Origin: Alphaproteobacteria bacterium
GTDB taxonomy: Bacteria > Pseudomonadota > Alphaproteobacteria > Puniceispirillales > Puniceispirillaceae
Assembly: GCA_022425485.1 (NCBI GenBank)
Contig: JAKMFL010000021.1
Coordinates: 1-64,000 of the forward strand
DNA: 64,000 bases
Reading direction: 5' to 3'
Under the pieces are notes generated by a model, which had not been told where the DNA came from, made no database searches, and saw nothing but the letters and a program-made list of their open reading frames with translations. A program made the position numbers and the translations under genes. Shown here piece by piece: positions 9,727 to 18,869 of this stretch (the first letter of the stretch is position 1; each line of letters starts with the position of its first letter).

Positions 9727-10626
9727 ATGACGATGACATCACAAACCGATGAATGGATGGAAAAGGCTGGCCTACTTATTGAGGCACTGCCCTATATGCG
9801 CCGTTATAGCAATAAGCCGATTGTGGTGAAATTTGGTGGTCATGCTATGGGCGAGCAGGCGTATGTAGATAGCTTTGCTGCGGATATGACTTTGCTACGC
9901 CAAATTGGCGCCCAGCCAGTGGTTGTGCATGGTGGTGGCCCACAAATAGGCGATATGCTTAAGCGGTTAAAAATCGAATCCAATTTTGTAAATGGTTTAC
10001 GGGTAACCGATGCGGCAACTATTTCGGTAGTGGAAATGGTGCTGGCTGGCGCTATAAATAAATCATTAGTGGCAGCTGTAAATATGGCTGGCGGGCGGGC
10101 TGTTGGGCTGTCTGGTAAGGATGGTCATCTTATTACAGCCAGTAAATTAGACAGTCCTGCGGGCCAGAGTGACAGCCAGATAGAAAAGATAGATTTAGGA
10201 TTTGTTGGCAGGCCAGAAACAGTTGACCCAACCGCGCTTTCGGCATTGATGGCTGCAGATATGATCCCGGTTATTGCCCCTATCGGCAGTGGGGTAGATG
10301 GCCAGACCTATAATATTAATGCGGACACGGCCGCCGGGGCGGTTGCTGGCGCTATTGGGGCTAGCAGGTTGCTGATGCTAACGGATGTTGCGGGCGTTAA
10401 GGATAAGGACGGGGGGCATATCTCGCATCTGACAGTTAGCGAAGCGCAACAGCTGATAGAAGATGGCACGGTTCAGGGCGGTATGATCCCAAAGGTAGAA
10501 ACCTGCATTGACGCGGTAGAACAAGGCGCTGAGGCAGCGGTTATTTTGGATGGCCGCGCCCCACATGCTGTCTTGGTGGAACTGTTTACTGAACATGGTA
10601 TTGGCACGCTAATTACCAGAGATTAA
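9727..10626 (+). CDS. argB: Acetylglutamate kinase
   Basis: [51 protein letters not shown]. Confidence 0.96.
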   Translation: MTMTSQTDEWMEKAGLLIEALPYMRRYSNKPIVVKFGGHAMGEQAYVDSFAADMTLLRQIGAQPVVVHGGGPQIGDMLKRLKIESNFVNGLRVTDAATISVVEMVLAGAINKSLVAAVNMAGGRAVGLSGKDGHLITASKLDSPAGQSDSQIEKIDLGFVGRPETVDPTALSALMAADMIPVIAPIGSGVDGQTYNINADTAAGAVAGAIGASRLLMLTDVAGVKDKDGGHISHLTVSEAQQLIEDGTVQGGMIPKVETCIDAVEQGAEAAVILDGRAPHAVLVELFTEHGIGTLITRD

Positions 10627-10660
10627 GACGAGACTGACGGAAAAAAAAGAGGAGGACCAG

Positions 10661-11350
10661 ATGAAAACAAATCTGGACAGCTTTGGCTTAGCTGAAATTA
10701 AAGATTGGGTATTTGATTTGGATAATACCATCTATCCCGCCAGCTCTAGCTTATTTCCGCGTGTAGCAGAACGGATGACCAGCTTTATCATGGAGCATTT
10801 CAATTTGGATGCCGAAGCCGCTGCTGAGATGAAAACGCGCCTGTTTCGGAAATATGGCACCACCATGCATGGGCTAATGCGTGAGCATAATATGGCACCA
10901 GATGATTTTTTGGCTTATGTGCATGAAATAGATTTATCTGACGTGCATTATGATGCAGATCTGGATAATTTTATTGCTAGCCTGCCGGGGCGTAAACATA
11001 TCTATACCAACGGCACTACCCGCCATGCGACGCGTATCTTAGAGGCATTTGGCATTCGTCATCATTTTGATTTTATTTTCGATATTGTGGCATCTAGCCA
11101 TATACCAAAGCCAAATCCAGCGCCCTATCAGACCTTTATTGCGCAAAGCAACATTGACCCGCACACCAGTGTTATGGTCGAAGATATGGCGCGTAACCTA
11201 GAACCAGCGGCGGCATTAGGCATGAAAACAGTCTGGCTGGTTAGCGATCATGACTGGGCAGCAAATGGCGCGGATGAAGATTATGTCCATTATATCTCTG
11301 CAGACTTAAAAACATTTCTTGCAGAAATTCATCAAGCTCATACTCTTTAA
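10661..11350 (+). CDS. HAD-family pyrimidine 5'-nucleotidase
   Basis: VFDLDNTIYP motif I, KPNPAPYQ, VEDMARNLEPA. Confidence 0.88.
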   Translation: MKTNLDSFGLAEIKDWVFDLDNTIYPASSSLFPRVAERMTSFIMEHFNLDAEAAAEMKTRLFRKYGTTMHGLMREHNMAPDDFLAYVHEIDLSDVHYDADLDNFIASLPGRKHIYTNGTTRHATRILEAFGIRHHFDFIFDIVASSHIPKPNPAPYQTFIAQSNIDPHTSVMVEDMARNLEPAAALGMKTVWLVSDHDWAANGADEDYVHYISADLKTFLAEIHQAHTL

Positions 11351-11393
11351 GGTGCAATTTTAGGCGCAATTTCCAGAGCAATTTTTAGGCGCT
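11346..11393. repeat. 12-bp tandem array, about 4 degenerate copies
   Basis: TTTAAGGTGCAA / TTTTAGGCGCAA / TTTCCAGAGCAA / TTTTTAGGCGCT; contains the upstream stop codon. Confidence 0.75.
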
Positions 11394-11529
11394 CTTTATT
11401 GCAAGGGCTGGTGTGAAATAGAAAACAAAGCGCTATATATGAGATGAGTTTTATTATAGCGGGTTAAATTACGGTCAATTGAAACCTCGAACATAAAAAA
11501 GGGTAAAACCCCGATCTAAGGAGAATCAG

Positions 11530-12390
11530 ATGAGTAGTGCCAATCTCGAACAGGTTATAGATACTGCTTTTGAAAACCGTGACAGCGTGAACGCCTCTAC
11601 CAAAGGCGAAGTAAGGGAAGCAGTCGAAGAAGCGCTAGCGATGCTGGATAGCGGAACGGCGCGGGTGGCTGAGCCCCTTGGCAACCATCAATGGCAGGTC
11701 AATCAGTGGCTGAAAAAAGCGGTTCTATTATCTTTTCGTTTGAACGATATGGTGGTTATGCCCGGTGGCCCAGAACATCCGCAAGCTGGCGCGTCTGTCT
11801 GGTGGGACAAGGTGCCGATGAAGTTTAGCGGCTGGAGTGCTGAAGACTTTGCCAAAGGGGGGTTTCGTGCCGTACCAGGCACGATTGTCAGACATTCTGC
11901 CTTTATTGCGCCATCTGTGGTGCTGATGCCTAGCTTTGTTAATTTGGGCGCTTATGTGGATAGCGGCACGATGGTGGATACGTGGGCAACCGTGGGCTCA
12001 TGTGCGCAGATTGGTAAAAATGTACATCTATCTGGCGGTGCGGGCATAGGCGGTGTGTTAGAGCCGTTGCAGGCAGGCCCGGTTGTTATCGAAGATGATT
12101 GTTTTATTGGCGCCAGATCTGAAGTGGTTGAAGGTGTAGTGGTTGAGCAGGGTGCGGTATTGTCTATGGGCGTATTTATCGGCGCTTCTACGAAAATCAT
12201 TAACCGGGTCACAGGTGAGGTTCATATGGGCCGTGTGCCAGCCTATTCGGTAGTGGTACCAGGCAGCATGCCTGGCAAGCCGCTAGCAGATGGCAGTCCC
12301 GGCCCCTCTTTGTCTTGCGCGGTCATCATCAAACAAGTGGATGAGCGCACGCGCTCTAAAACTTCTGTGAATGATTTGTTGCGCGACTAA
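11530..12390 (+). CDS. dapD: 2,3,4,5-tetrahydropyridine-2,6-dicarboxylate N-succinyltransferase
   Basis: Hexapeptide repeats, [34 protein letters not shown]. Confidence 0.97.
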   Translation: MSSANLEQVIDTAFENRDSVNASTKGEVREAVEEALAMLDSGTARVAEPLGNHQWQVNQWLKKAVLLSFRLNDMVVMPGGPEHPQAGASVWWDKVPMKFSGWSAEDFAKGGFRAVPGTIVRHSAFIAPSVVLMPSFVNLGAYVDSGTMVDTWATVGSCAQIGKNVHLSGGAGIGGVLEPLQAGPVVIEDDCFIGARSEVVEGVVVEQGAVLSMGVFIGASTKIINRVTGEVHMGRVPAYSVVVPGSMPGKPLADGSPGPSLSCAVIIKQVDERTRSKTSVNDLLRD

Positions 12391-12415
12391 TGCTTGGATA
12401 CAGGGTGCTTTTTAG

Positions 12416-13573
12416 ATGACTGCTCTTTCCTACGCTGTCCAGCTAACGCAAGATTTAGTGAAATGTCCGTCTGTAACGCCGGCACAAGGTGGGGCACTTG
12501 ATCTGCTTGAAGAGGTGTTAACAGGACTTGAATTTAAGTGTACGCGTCTGCCCTTTGGTGAGGGCGAGGCGCGTATTGACAATCTGTTTGCAAAGATAGG
12601 CTCAGGCCATCCGCATATCGCATTTGCAGGGCATACGGATGTTGTCCCTGCAGGTGATGTGGCAGCTTGGTCATCTGACCCTTTTGGCGGCGATGTGCGG
12701 GATGGGAAAATATATGGGCGTGGCACCGCAGATATGAAAGGCGGAATAGCCGCCTTTGTAGCGGCGGCGAAAACCTATCTTGAGAGCGGCGCCCTAAAGG
12801 GGAGTATCAGCCTTATCATTACTGGCGATGAAGAGGGCGCGGCACGTTATGGCACGGTTAAGATGGTTGAATGGCTGGAGGAGAAAGGCCTGCAACCTGA
12901 TTTCTGTATTGTGGGTGAGCCAACAAATCCGCATGAGCTAGGCGATATGATAAAAAATGGGCGGCGCGGCTCGCTAAGCTGTCAGTTGCATGTGGAAGGG
13001 GTGCAAGGGCATGTTGCATACCCCCATCTTGCCAATAATCCTATGCCAGCTCTTTTTGCGATGCTGGCGCCGGTTAATTCTACTGAACTGGATGGGGGCA
13101 CTGATTATTTTGATCCCAGCACAGCAGAGGTTACAGATATAAAACAGATTGGCGGGGCAAGTAATGTGATCCCCCAAGCCGCTATGGCTGCTTTTAATAT
13201 CCGCTTTAATACCGAGCATAATGTGGATAGTTTGCAAGGTTGGCTAGAAGAGCATTTTGAGAGGATGGCCAAACAATACAAGGTTAGCTATCGGGCTGAG
13301 TTTGCGTCCAATGCTTCCCCCTTTATTACCGAGCCGGGTGTGCTAACCACAAAAATGCAGGCCGCGATATCCCGCCTGACCAATAAACAGGCAAGCTTGT
13401 CTACAACAGGGGGGACTTCTGATGCGCGGTTCATTTGTAAAATTTGCCCAGTAGCAGAATTTGGTTTAGTGGGGCAAACTATGCATAAAATTGATGAGCA
13501 TGTAGCGACAGATGATATTGACCGGCTTGCAGATATATATGCTGAAATGCTGGCAGAACTGGATAGAAACTAA
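12416..13573 (+). CDS. dapE: Succinyl-diaminopimelate desuccinylase
   Basis: FAGHTDVVPAGD, GRGTADMKGGIAAFV, GDEEG; follows dapD. Confidence 0.96.
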   Translation: MTALSYAVQLTQDLVKCPSVTPAQGGALDLLEEVLTGLEFKCTRLPFGEGEARIDNLFAKIGSGHPHIAFAGHTDVVPAGDVAAWSSDPFGGDVRDGKIYGRGTADMKGGIAAFVAAAKTYLESGALKGSISLIITGDEEGAARYGTVKMVEWLEEKGLQPDFCIVGEPTNPHELGDMIKNGRRGSLSCQLHVEGVQGHVAYPHLANNPMPALFAMLAPVNSTELDGGTDYFDPSTAEVTDIKQIGGASNVIPQAAMAAFNIRFNTEHNVDSLQGWLEEHFERMAKQYKVSYRAEFASNASPFITEPGVLTTKMQAAISRLTNKQASLSTTGGTSDARFICKICPVAEFGLVGQTMHKIDEHVATDDIDRLADIYAEMLAELDRN

Positions 13574-14133
13574 TGGCAGAAACAGAGCCACCAAAGGCAA
13601 GTATTGTCCAAAATCTTATCGCTGCCTTTGATGTGATAGCTAGGCGGGTGACAGTAGAAAACGCTTTCTCCTTTACCCCGACATCCTTCTGGCAAGCGGT
13701 ATTGGCTAGCTGGGGTTTCGGGTTGTTTATGACCCTCCCATTCGTCCATTTAGGCACAGATTTCCTTGCCCTTTATGGTGTGAGCTCACTTGTCTCTTTG
13801 CTCTTATATGCACTGATTGTCTGGCATATGCTGGTTTGGTGGCGGCGTAGTGATAAATACTTACGTTTTGTTATTCCCTTTTTCTGGCTATATGCGTTGC
13901 AAACTGTCCTTTTTGGGCTGGTTACCATCCTGATGTTTATGACCGGTATCGTGTTGCTGCAAATTTTTGTTCTACCTATCGCGATATGGATATTGGTGTG
14001 GCAATTCCGCATTGCCCGCAGCCAGCTAGAGCTTGGTTTTGGCGCGGCAATTGGGCTTGTGCTTGGGCGTTTTGGCGTGGATATGGTTGTCGGCACAATA
14101 GGCGGGTTACAACGCACAATGAGTCTTGGCTAA
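13573..14133 (+). CDS. Hypothetical multi-pass membrane protein
   Basis: Overlaps dapE stop; several hydrophobic segments; no recognised motif. Confidence 0.65.
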   Translation: MAETEPPKASIVQNLIAAFDVIARRVTVENAFSFTPTSFWQAVLASWGFGLFMTLPFVHLGTDFLALYGVSSLVSLLLYALIVWHMLVWWRRSDKYLRFVIPFFWLYALQTVLFGLVTILMFMTGIVLLQIFVLPIAIWILVWQFRIARSQLELGFGAAIGLVLGRFGVDMVVGTIGGLQRTMSLG

Positions 14134-14186
14134 GCGCCGAAGCTGGGCGTCTTGGCTAAGTGTTTGAGCTAGGCGTCTGATCTGGC
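14123..14186. repeat. 13-bp tandem array (about 5 copies, with a 26-bp higher-order period)
   Basis: GTCTTGGCTAAGC / GCCGAAGCTGGGC / GTCTTGGCTAAGT / GTTTGAGCTAGGC / GTCTGATCTGGC; spans both flanking stop codons. Confidence 0.8.
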
Positions 14187-14966
14187 GTCCAATTTTTCCT
14201 TTGGATAGATTATGTCTGTTAGATAAAGCCCGTGCGGCGGAGCTGTAGGGCCAGCTTTAGCCCTATCTTTGGCTTCTAATGCTGTTTTTACATCCTCCGG
14301 CGTCCATTTGCCTGTACCAACTAGCGCTAGCGTGCCAGTGAAATTGCGCACCTGATGATATAAAAAAGAGCGTGCGCGTGCGCGGATATGCACTTCATCT
14401 TCCGCGCGGCTTACGCTCAGGCTATCTAGGGTGCGCATCGGTGAATTGGCCTGACAACCGGTCGCCCGAAAGCTGGTAAAATCATGCTGGCCAACAAGCT
14501 GTTGTGCCGCTTCATTCATCGCCTCAACGTCAAGCTTTCTGCGATGGTGCCAGACATGTTGGCGGCGCAAGGATGCCGGTATAGGCCTGTCTAGGATGCG
14601 ATAGAGATAGCCGCGCTCTGTTGCATCAAAACGCGCATGGAATTCAGACCCAACAGGCTGAGCAGATAAGACGCTAATTTGGCGCGTCTCTAGCCATGCA
14701 TTTAGCCCATTTACGACTGCATAGCTATTAAGGCTAGCGGGCACATCTAGGTGGGCCGCTTGTGCACAAGCATGCACGCCAGCATCCGTGCGTCCAGAAC
14801 CTTGAATAGGGGTAGGCTGGTTAGTCAATTTTTTGGCTGCTGCCTCTAGATAGGCTTGCACGGACGGCCCATTATCCTGTCGTTGCCAGCCAACAAGTCC
14901 AGTGCCATCATATTCGATGGTAATCAGCATGCGTTGCAGGGGCGGTGATGTCTTTGCTTCTACCAT
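14169..14966 (-). CDS. truA: tRNA pseudouridine(38-40) synthase
   Basis: EYDGTGLVGWQRQDNGPSVQ, GSGRTDAGVHA, SFLYHQVRNFTG. Confidence 0.96.
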   Translation of the reverse strand: MVEAKTSPPLQRMLITIEYDGTGLVGWQRQDNGPSVQAYLEAAAKKLTNQPTPIQGSGRTDAGVHACAQAAHLDVPASLNSYAVVNGLNAWLETRQISVLSAQPVGSEFHARFDATERGYLYRILDRPIPASLRRQHVWHHRRKLDVEAMNEAAQQLVGQHDFTSFRATGCQANSPMRTLDSLSVSRAEDEVHIRARARSFLYHQVRNFTGTLALVGTGKWTPEDVKTALEAKDRAKAGPTAPPHGLYLTDIIYPKEKLDARSDA

Positions 14967-15979
14967 CAGACCCCCCTTGTGGTTTTTTTTATGGCATTTG
15001 CGGCGGTGATGTTCTCGCCCAGCTGCCAGTTCTGCCCATTTAAAAAGGCCGCCCCGCTCATCGGTTTTTTGCCCGCTGGTTGCAGTTTTGTTATTTGAAG
15101 TACGCTATTATCCCCGCAAGCTATTTTTATGCCATCTGCTTGGCTGCGACCCAAATAACTGCCGGGTGCGGCGTCTGTTACGTCATCAGATAGTGCCTCT
15201 GCCGAAAGGAGCTTTAGCCGCCCAGATTTGGTTTCGATAGAGGCGCCCGGATAGGGGCTGAACGCGCAAATTTTGCGCATCAGCGCTGACGCAGGCAAGG
15301 CAAACCCTAGCTGCGTTTCCGAATTACTGATTTTTGTAGCATAGGTTACCCCCATTTCTGGTTGCGGGGTAGCGCGTATATTGCCTGTCATCAGCGCGTC
15401 GATTACTGGCGGCATTAATTCAGCTGTTAGGGCGGCAAGCGCATCATGCAAGGTGCCAGCGTTCATCCCATTATTAATGTTGATTGCCGCATCGCTTAGC
15501 ATTGGCCCTGTATCTAGCCCTTCTTCCATCTGCATAATGGTAACGCCCGTTTGTGCATCGCTTGCCTCTATCGCGCGCTGGATGGGGGCGGCGCCGCGCC
15601 AACGTGGCAATAAAGAGGCATGCCCATTAATACAGCCAAGAGGCGGGATATCTAAAACTGTTTTTGGCAAGATTAATCCATAGGCAATGACCACAAACAA
15701 ATCAGCCTCAAAGCTGGCTAGCCGGGCTTCTTCTTCTGCATTACCGCGCAGGCGAACAGGGGAAAAACATCGAAGGCCAAGCTGGCTGGCACAATTGGCA
15801 ACAGCGGTGGGCTGCAATTTCAACCCGCGCCCAGCTTTGCGCGGCGGCTGGGTATAGACGGCGCAAATCTCAAAAGCCTCATTTAAGACGCGCAGGCTCG
15901 GCACCGAAAAATCTGGACTACCCATAAAAACAAGGCGGGCTTTGCGGGGGCTGCGAGAGGGCTTTTTAGTATCTGTCAT
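14966..15979 (-). CDS. fmt: Methionyl-tRNA formyltransferase
   Basis: VFMGSPDFSVPSL, CINGHASLLPRWRGAAPIQRAI. Confidence 0.96.
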   Translation of the reverse strand: MTDTKKPSRSPRKARLVFMGSPDFSVPSLRVLNEAFEICAVYTQPPRKAGRGLKLQPTAVANCASQLGLRCFSPVRLRGNAEEEARLASFEADLFVVIAYGLILPKTVLDIPPLGCINGHASLLPRWRGAAPIQRAIEASDAQTGVTIMQMEEGLDTGPMLSDAAININNGMNAGTLHDALAALTAELMPPVIDALMTGNIRATPQPEMGVTYATKISNSETQLGFALPASALMRKICAFSPYPGASIETKSGRLKLLSAEALSDDVTDAAPGSYLGRSQADGIKIACGDNSVLQITKLQPAGKKPMSGAAFLNGQNWQLGENITAANAIKKTTRGV

Positions 15980-16488
15980 AGGCGTGCTTTAGCTTCTTTT
16001 AACACTTTGCGCCAGATCATATCACGTTTCAGACGCGAGAGACGGTCAATAAATAAAACCCCGTCTAAATGGTCTATCTCATGTTGTATACAAGCTGCGA
16101 GCAATCCACCTGCCTGCATTTCGTGGATATTGCCATCTGTGCCTAGATAGCGGACTTCCACCTCTGCTGGGCGAACCACGTCACCATGATGTCCGGGGAT
16201 GGATAAACACCCCTCTTCTAATTTTGCTGTTTCCTCAGATGAAGCGATAATCTCTGGGTTAATCATTTTCCATAATTCAGCGGCACTGCCATCCTTGGCG
16301 CAATCCATAACAATAACGCGCTCTAGCCTTCCGATTTGATTAGCTGCTAATCCAATGCCTGGCGCGTCATACATTGTATCAGCCATATCGTCCAATAAGC
16401 CTAGTAGCTCATCTGTTATCGTCTCTACGGGTTGTGCTGTTTCCCGTAAAATAGGCTCCGGCGTTAAAATAATCGGCAATATTGCCAT
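15976..16488 (-). CDS. def: Peptide deformylase
   Basis: GIGLAANQIG, EEGCLSIPG, QHEIDHLDGVLF. Confidence 0.97.
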   Translation of the reverse strand: MAILPIILTPEPILRETAQPVETITDELLGLLDDMADTMYDAPGIGLAANQIGRLERVIVMDCAKDGSAAELWKMINPEIIASSEETAKLEEGCLSIPGHHGDVVRPAEVEVRYLGTDGNIHEMQAGGLLAACIQHEIDHLDGVLFIDRLSRLKRDMIWRKVLKEAKARL

Positions 16489-16580
16489 CTGAATAACCCT
16501 AACTTTGCTTCTCTATTTACATCTTTAGCTTTTCTGGTGCGGAGTATGAATAAACTGCCGGTTTTTCGCAAGATCTGTTG

Positions 16581-16612
16581 CCCGAGGAATAATTTTCCCG
16601 AGAAATTATTTT
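16581..16612. repeat. 16-bp tandem duplication that can form an AATAATTT/AAATTATT hairpin
   Basis: CCCGAGGAATAATTTT / CCCGAGAAATTATTTT, between divergent def and rmuC. Confidence 0.7.
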
Positions 16613-16689
16613 GGGGCTAGTCTGGCGGGATTTTTTGGCCACCCTAATTTGCAGATGAAGTTTTAGTAAAACAATGCTAGTGAAAGGGC

Positions 16690-17835
16690 ATGGATGTAGA
16701 ACTCTCTGTTATCTCTTTACTGCTGGTTTTTGCCGTTGTCGCTGTCCTCTTAGGTGCAGGGCTGGTGCTTATATTGCGCCGGCAAGGGTTGGCAACAGAT
16801 GCTAAACCGCCGCAAGAGCTTATCGAATTACGCGGCCAGCTTAGCCAGCTTACCCAAGCCGCCCAACAACAACAGCAAGGCCATGTTGAACAGATGGCTG
16901 CCCTATCAAAACGGCTAGAAGAATCGCTCGCTGGTATGAGCGCACGTATGGGCAATTCCCTGCAGGAACAAACTGAAAAAACACATAAAAACCTGAGTGA
17001 TCTAGCTGCACGTCTTGCTGTCATTGACGCGGCTAATACCAAAATTGGTGAGCTTACAGGACAGGTTACACAGCTTCATAATATTCTGGCTAATAAAACC
17101 GACAGAGGCGCGTTTGGGGAAGTTCAGCTAGAGAATCTCGTGCGCAATGTATTACCGCCAAATGCCTATGAATTTCAGGCGCAACTATCTAATGGTCGCC
17201 GCGCAGATTGCTTGTTGAAATTACCTAACCCGCCGGGGGACATCATTATTGATGCAAAGTTTCCATTAGAAGCATGGCACCGGATGCAAAATGCAGATGA
17301 TGAAGGGGCACGAAAGGCGGCGCGCAAACAGCTGGGCATGGATGTTTTGAAACATGTCAAAGATATTCAGGAGCGTTATATCATCGCTGGTGAGACAGCC
17401 GAATCAGCTTGTTTGTTTCTGCCTTCCGAAGCGGTTTATGCCGAATTGCATGCAAATATGCTGGATGTGGTAGAAAAATCTTATGATGCGCGGGTTTGGA
17501 TTGTCTCGCCAACGACGATGATGGCAACCTTAAACACGGTACGCGCTATCTTAAAGGATGCACGAATGCGTGAGCAAACTGCCCTTATCCAGAAAGAAAT
17601 TGGCATGCTGGTTGGGGACGTTATGCGTCTGGATAAGCGGGTAGATAATCTTGGCAAGCATTTTGAGCTGGCACAAAGAGATGTTCAGGAGATTAAGACC
17701 TCCACAGGCAAAATCAGTAACCGTGGCCGGCGTATTGAGGATTATGACGTTGCAACAGAAGAGGTAAAACCAGTCGTTGCTGCGCCAAAAGATTTGCTGT
17801 CTGCGGCGAATGAGAAAGCTTCGGAAGTAGACTAG
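16690..17835 (+). CDS. rmuC: DNA recombination protein RmuC
   Basis: N-terminal TM and coiled-coil; RGAFGEVQLENLVRNVLPPNAYEFQAQLSNGRRADCLLKLP, DAKFPLEAW. Confidence 0.92.
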   Translation: MDVELSVISLLLVFAVVAVLLGAGLVLILRRQGLATDAKPPQELIELRGQLSQLTQAAQQQQQGHVEQMAALSKRLEESLAGMSARMGNSLQEQTEKTHKNLSDLAARLAVIDAANTKIGELTGQVTQLHNILANKTDRGAFGEVQLENLVRNVLPPNAYEFQAQLSNGRRADCLLKLPNPPGDIIIDAKFPLEAWHRMQNADDEGARKAARKQLGMDVLKHVKDIQERYIIAGETAESACLFLPSEAVYAELHANMLDVVEKSYDARVWIVSPTTMMATLNTVRAILKDARMREQTALIQKEIGMLVGDVMRLDKRVDNLGKHFELAQRDVQEIKTSTGKISNRGRRIEDYDVATEEVKPVVAAPKDLLSAANEKASEVD

Positions 17836-17840
17836 TCCGC

Positions 17841-18449
17841 CTATAGGCTTGTGCGGGCCTTCATCGCCTGTGCAAGCGTGCCATCATCTAGATAATTTAG
17901 CTCCCCGCCCACAGGCACCCCATGCGCAAGCCGGGTTATTTTCAAGCTAGCTACCTCTAACCGCTCGGCAATATAATGTGCCGTGGTCTGGCCATCTACG
18001 GTTGCGGAGGTTGCAAGGATAACTTCTGGCTGCCTCTCTGGTAATGTTTGCAGGGTATGTGCACGCGCAACTAGCCGGTCAATGCCAAGTTCTGCTGGAC
18101 CGCGGCCATCGAGTGCGCTCAAGGTGCCGCCGAGCACATGATAAAGGCCAGAAAAAATCCCTGCTCGCTCAATAGCCCATAAATCAGACACATCTTCAAC
18201 CACACAAAGCCGGCTATGATCGCGTCGTCCATCAAGACAAATGCTGCACTTATCTTGTAAATCTAAATTGCCACATTCCACACAGGTGCGAACATGGCGG
18301 GCAACATGGTCCATCTCTTCGGCAAGTGGCAACATCATTTGGTCTCTGTTTTTAAGTAAAAACAAAGCAGTGCGCTGGGCTGAGCGCGGGCCAAGACCGG
18401 GCAGGCGGGATAACCGTTTTATGAGCTGATCAAGAGGGGTCTCTGGCAT
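17841..18449 (-). CDS. recR: Recombination protein RecR
   Basis: LPGLGPRSAQRTALFLL, zinc finger CVECGNLDLQDKCSIC, Toprim domain. Confidence 0.96.
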   Translation of the reverse strand: MPETPLDQLIKRLSRLPGLGPRSAQRTALFLLKNRDQMMLPLAEEMDHVARHVRTCVECGNLDLQDKCSICLDGRRDHSRLCVVEDVSDLWAIERAGIFSGLYHVLGGTLSALDGRGPAELGIDRLVARAHTLQTLPERQPEVILATSATVDGQTTAHYIAERLEVASLKITRLAHGVPVGGELNYLDDGTLAQAMKARTSL

Positions 18450-18497
18450 CTATCTTATATCGGAGCCTATATGATTAAGGGGTAAATTAGTCTAATC

Positions 18498-18545
18498 GCT
18501 GAAAAGTCTGTCTGCTGAAAAGTCTGGCAGCTAGAAAGGTAGCGA
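18498..18545. repeat. 16-bp tandem array, about 3 copies
   Basis: GCTGAAAAGTCTGTCT / GCTGAAAAGTCTGGCA / GCTAGAAAGGTAGCGA; last copy contains the ybaB stop. Confidence 0.7.
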
Positions 18546-18863
18546 CATGCCGGGGGGGAGCGGCAACCCACCAGTAAGTTCTTTTAAGGCTTCAGCCTTT
18601 TTTGCCTCAGCATCAGCTCTGGCATTATTTACAGCTAATTTTATCAGATCAGACAGGGTTTCAGTATCGTCTGGGTCTAGCGCCTCTGGACTAATCGCAA
18701 GATCCACGAGTTCACCCTTCCCTGATACCACAGCCACAACCGCGCCGCCGCCAACCGAACAATCAAAGCGGCTGGCTTCCATTTCGGCAGTCATTTCTTG
18801 CATTTTTTCCTGCATCTCTTGAACGCGTTTCATCATGCCGCCAATATTGCGCATTTTATTCAC
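18531..18863 (-). CDS. YbaB/EbfC family nucleoid-associated protein
   Basis: MKRVQEMQEKMQEMTAEME...GGLPLPPGMSLPF; recR-ybaB-dnaX order. Confidence 0.95.
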   Translation of the reverse strand: MNKMRNIGGMMKRVQEMQEKMQEMTAEMEASRFDCSVGGGAVVAVVSGKGELVDLAISPEALDPDDTETLSDLIKLAVNNARADAEAKKAEALKELTGGLPLPPGMSLPF

Positions 18864-18869
18864 CCCCCC

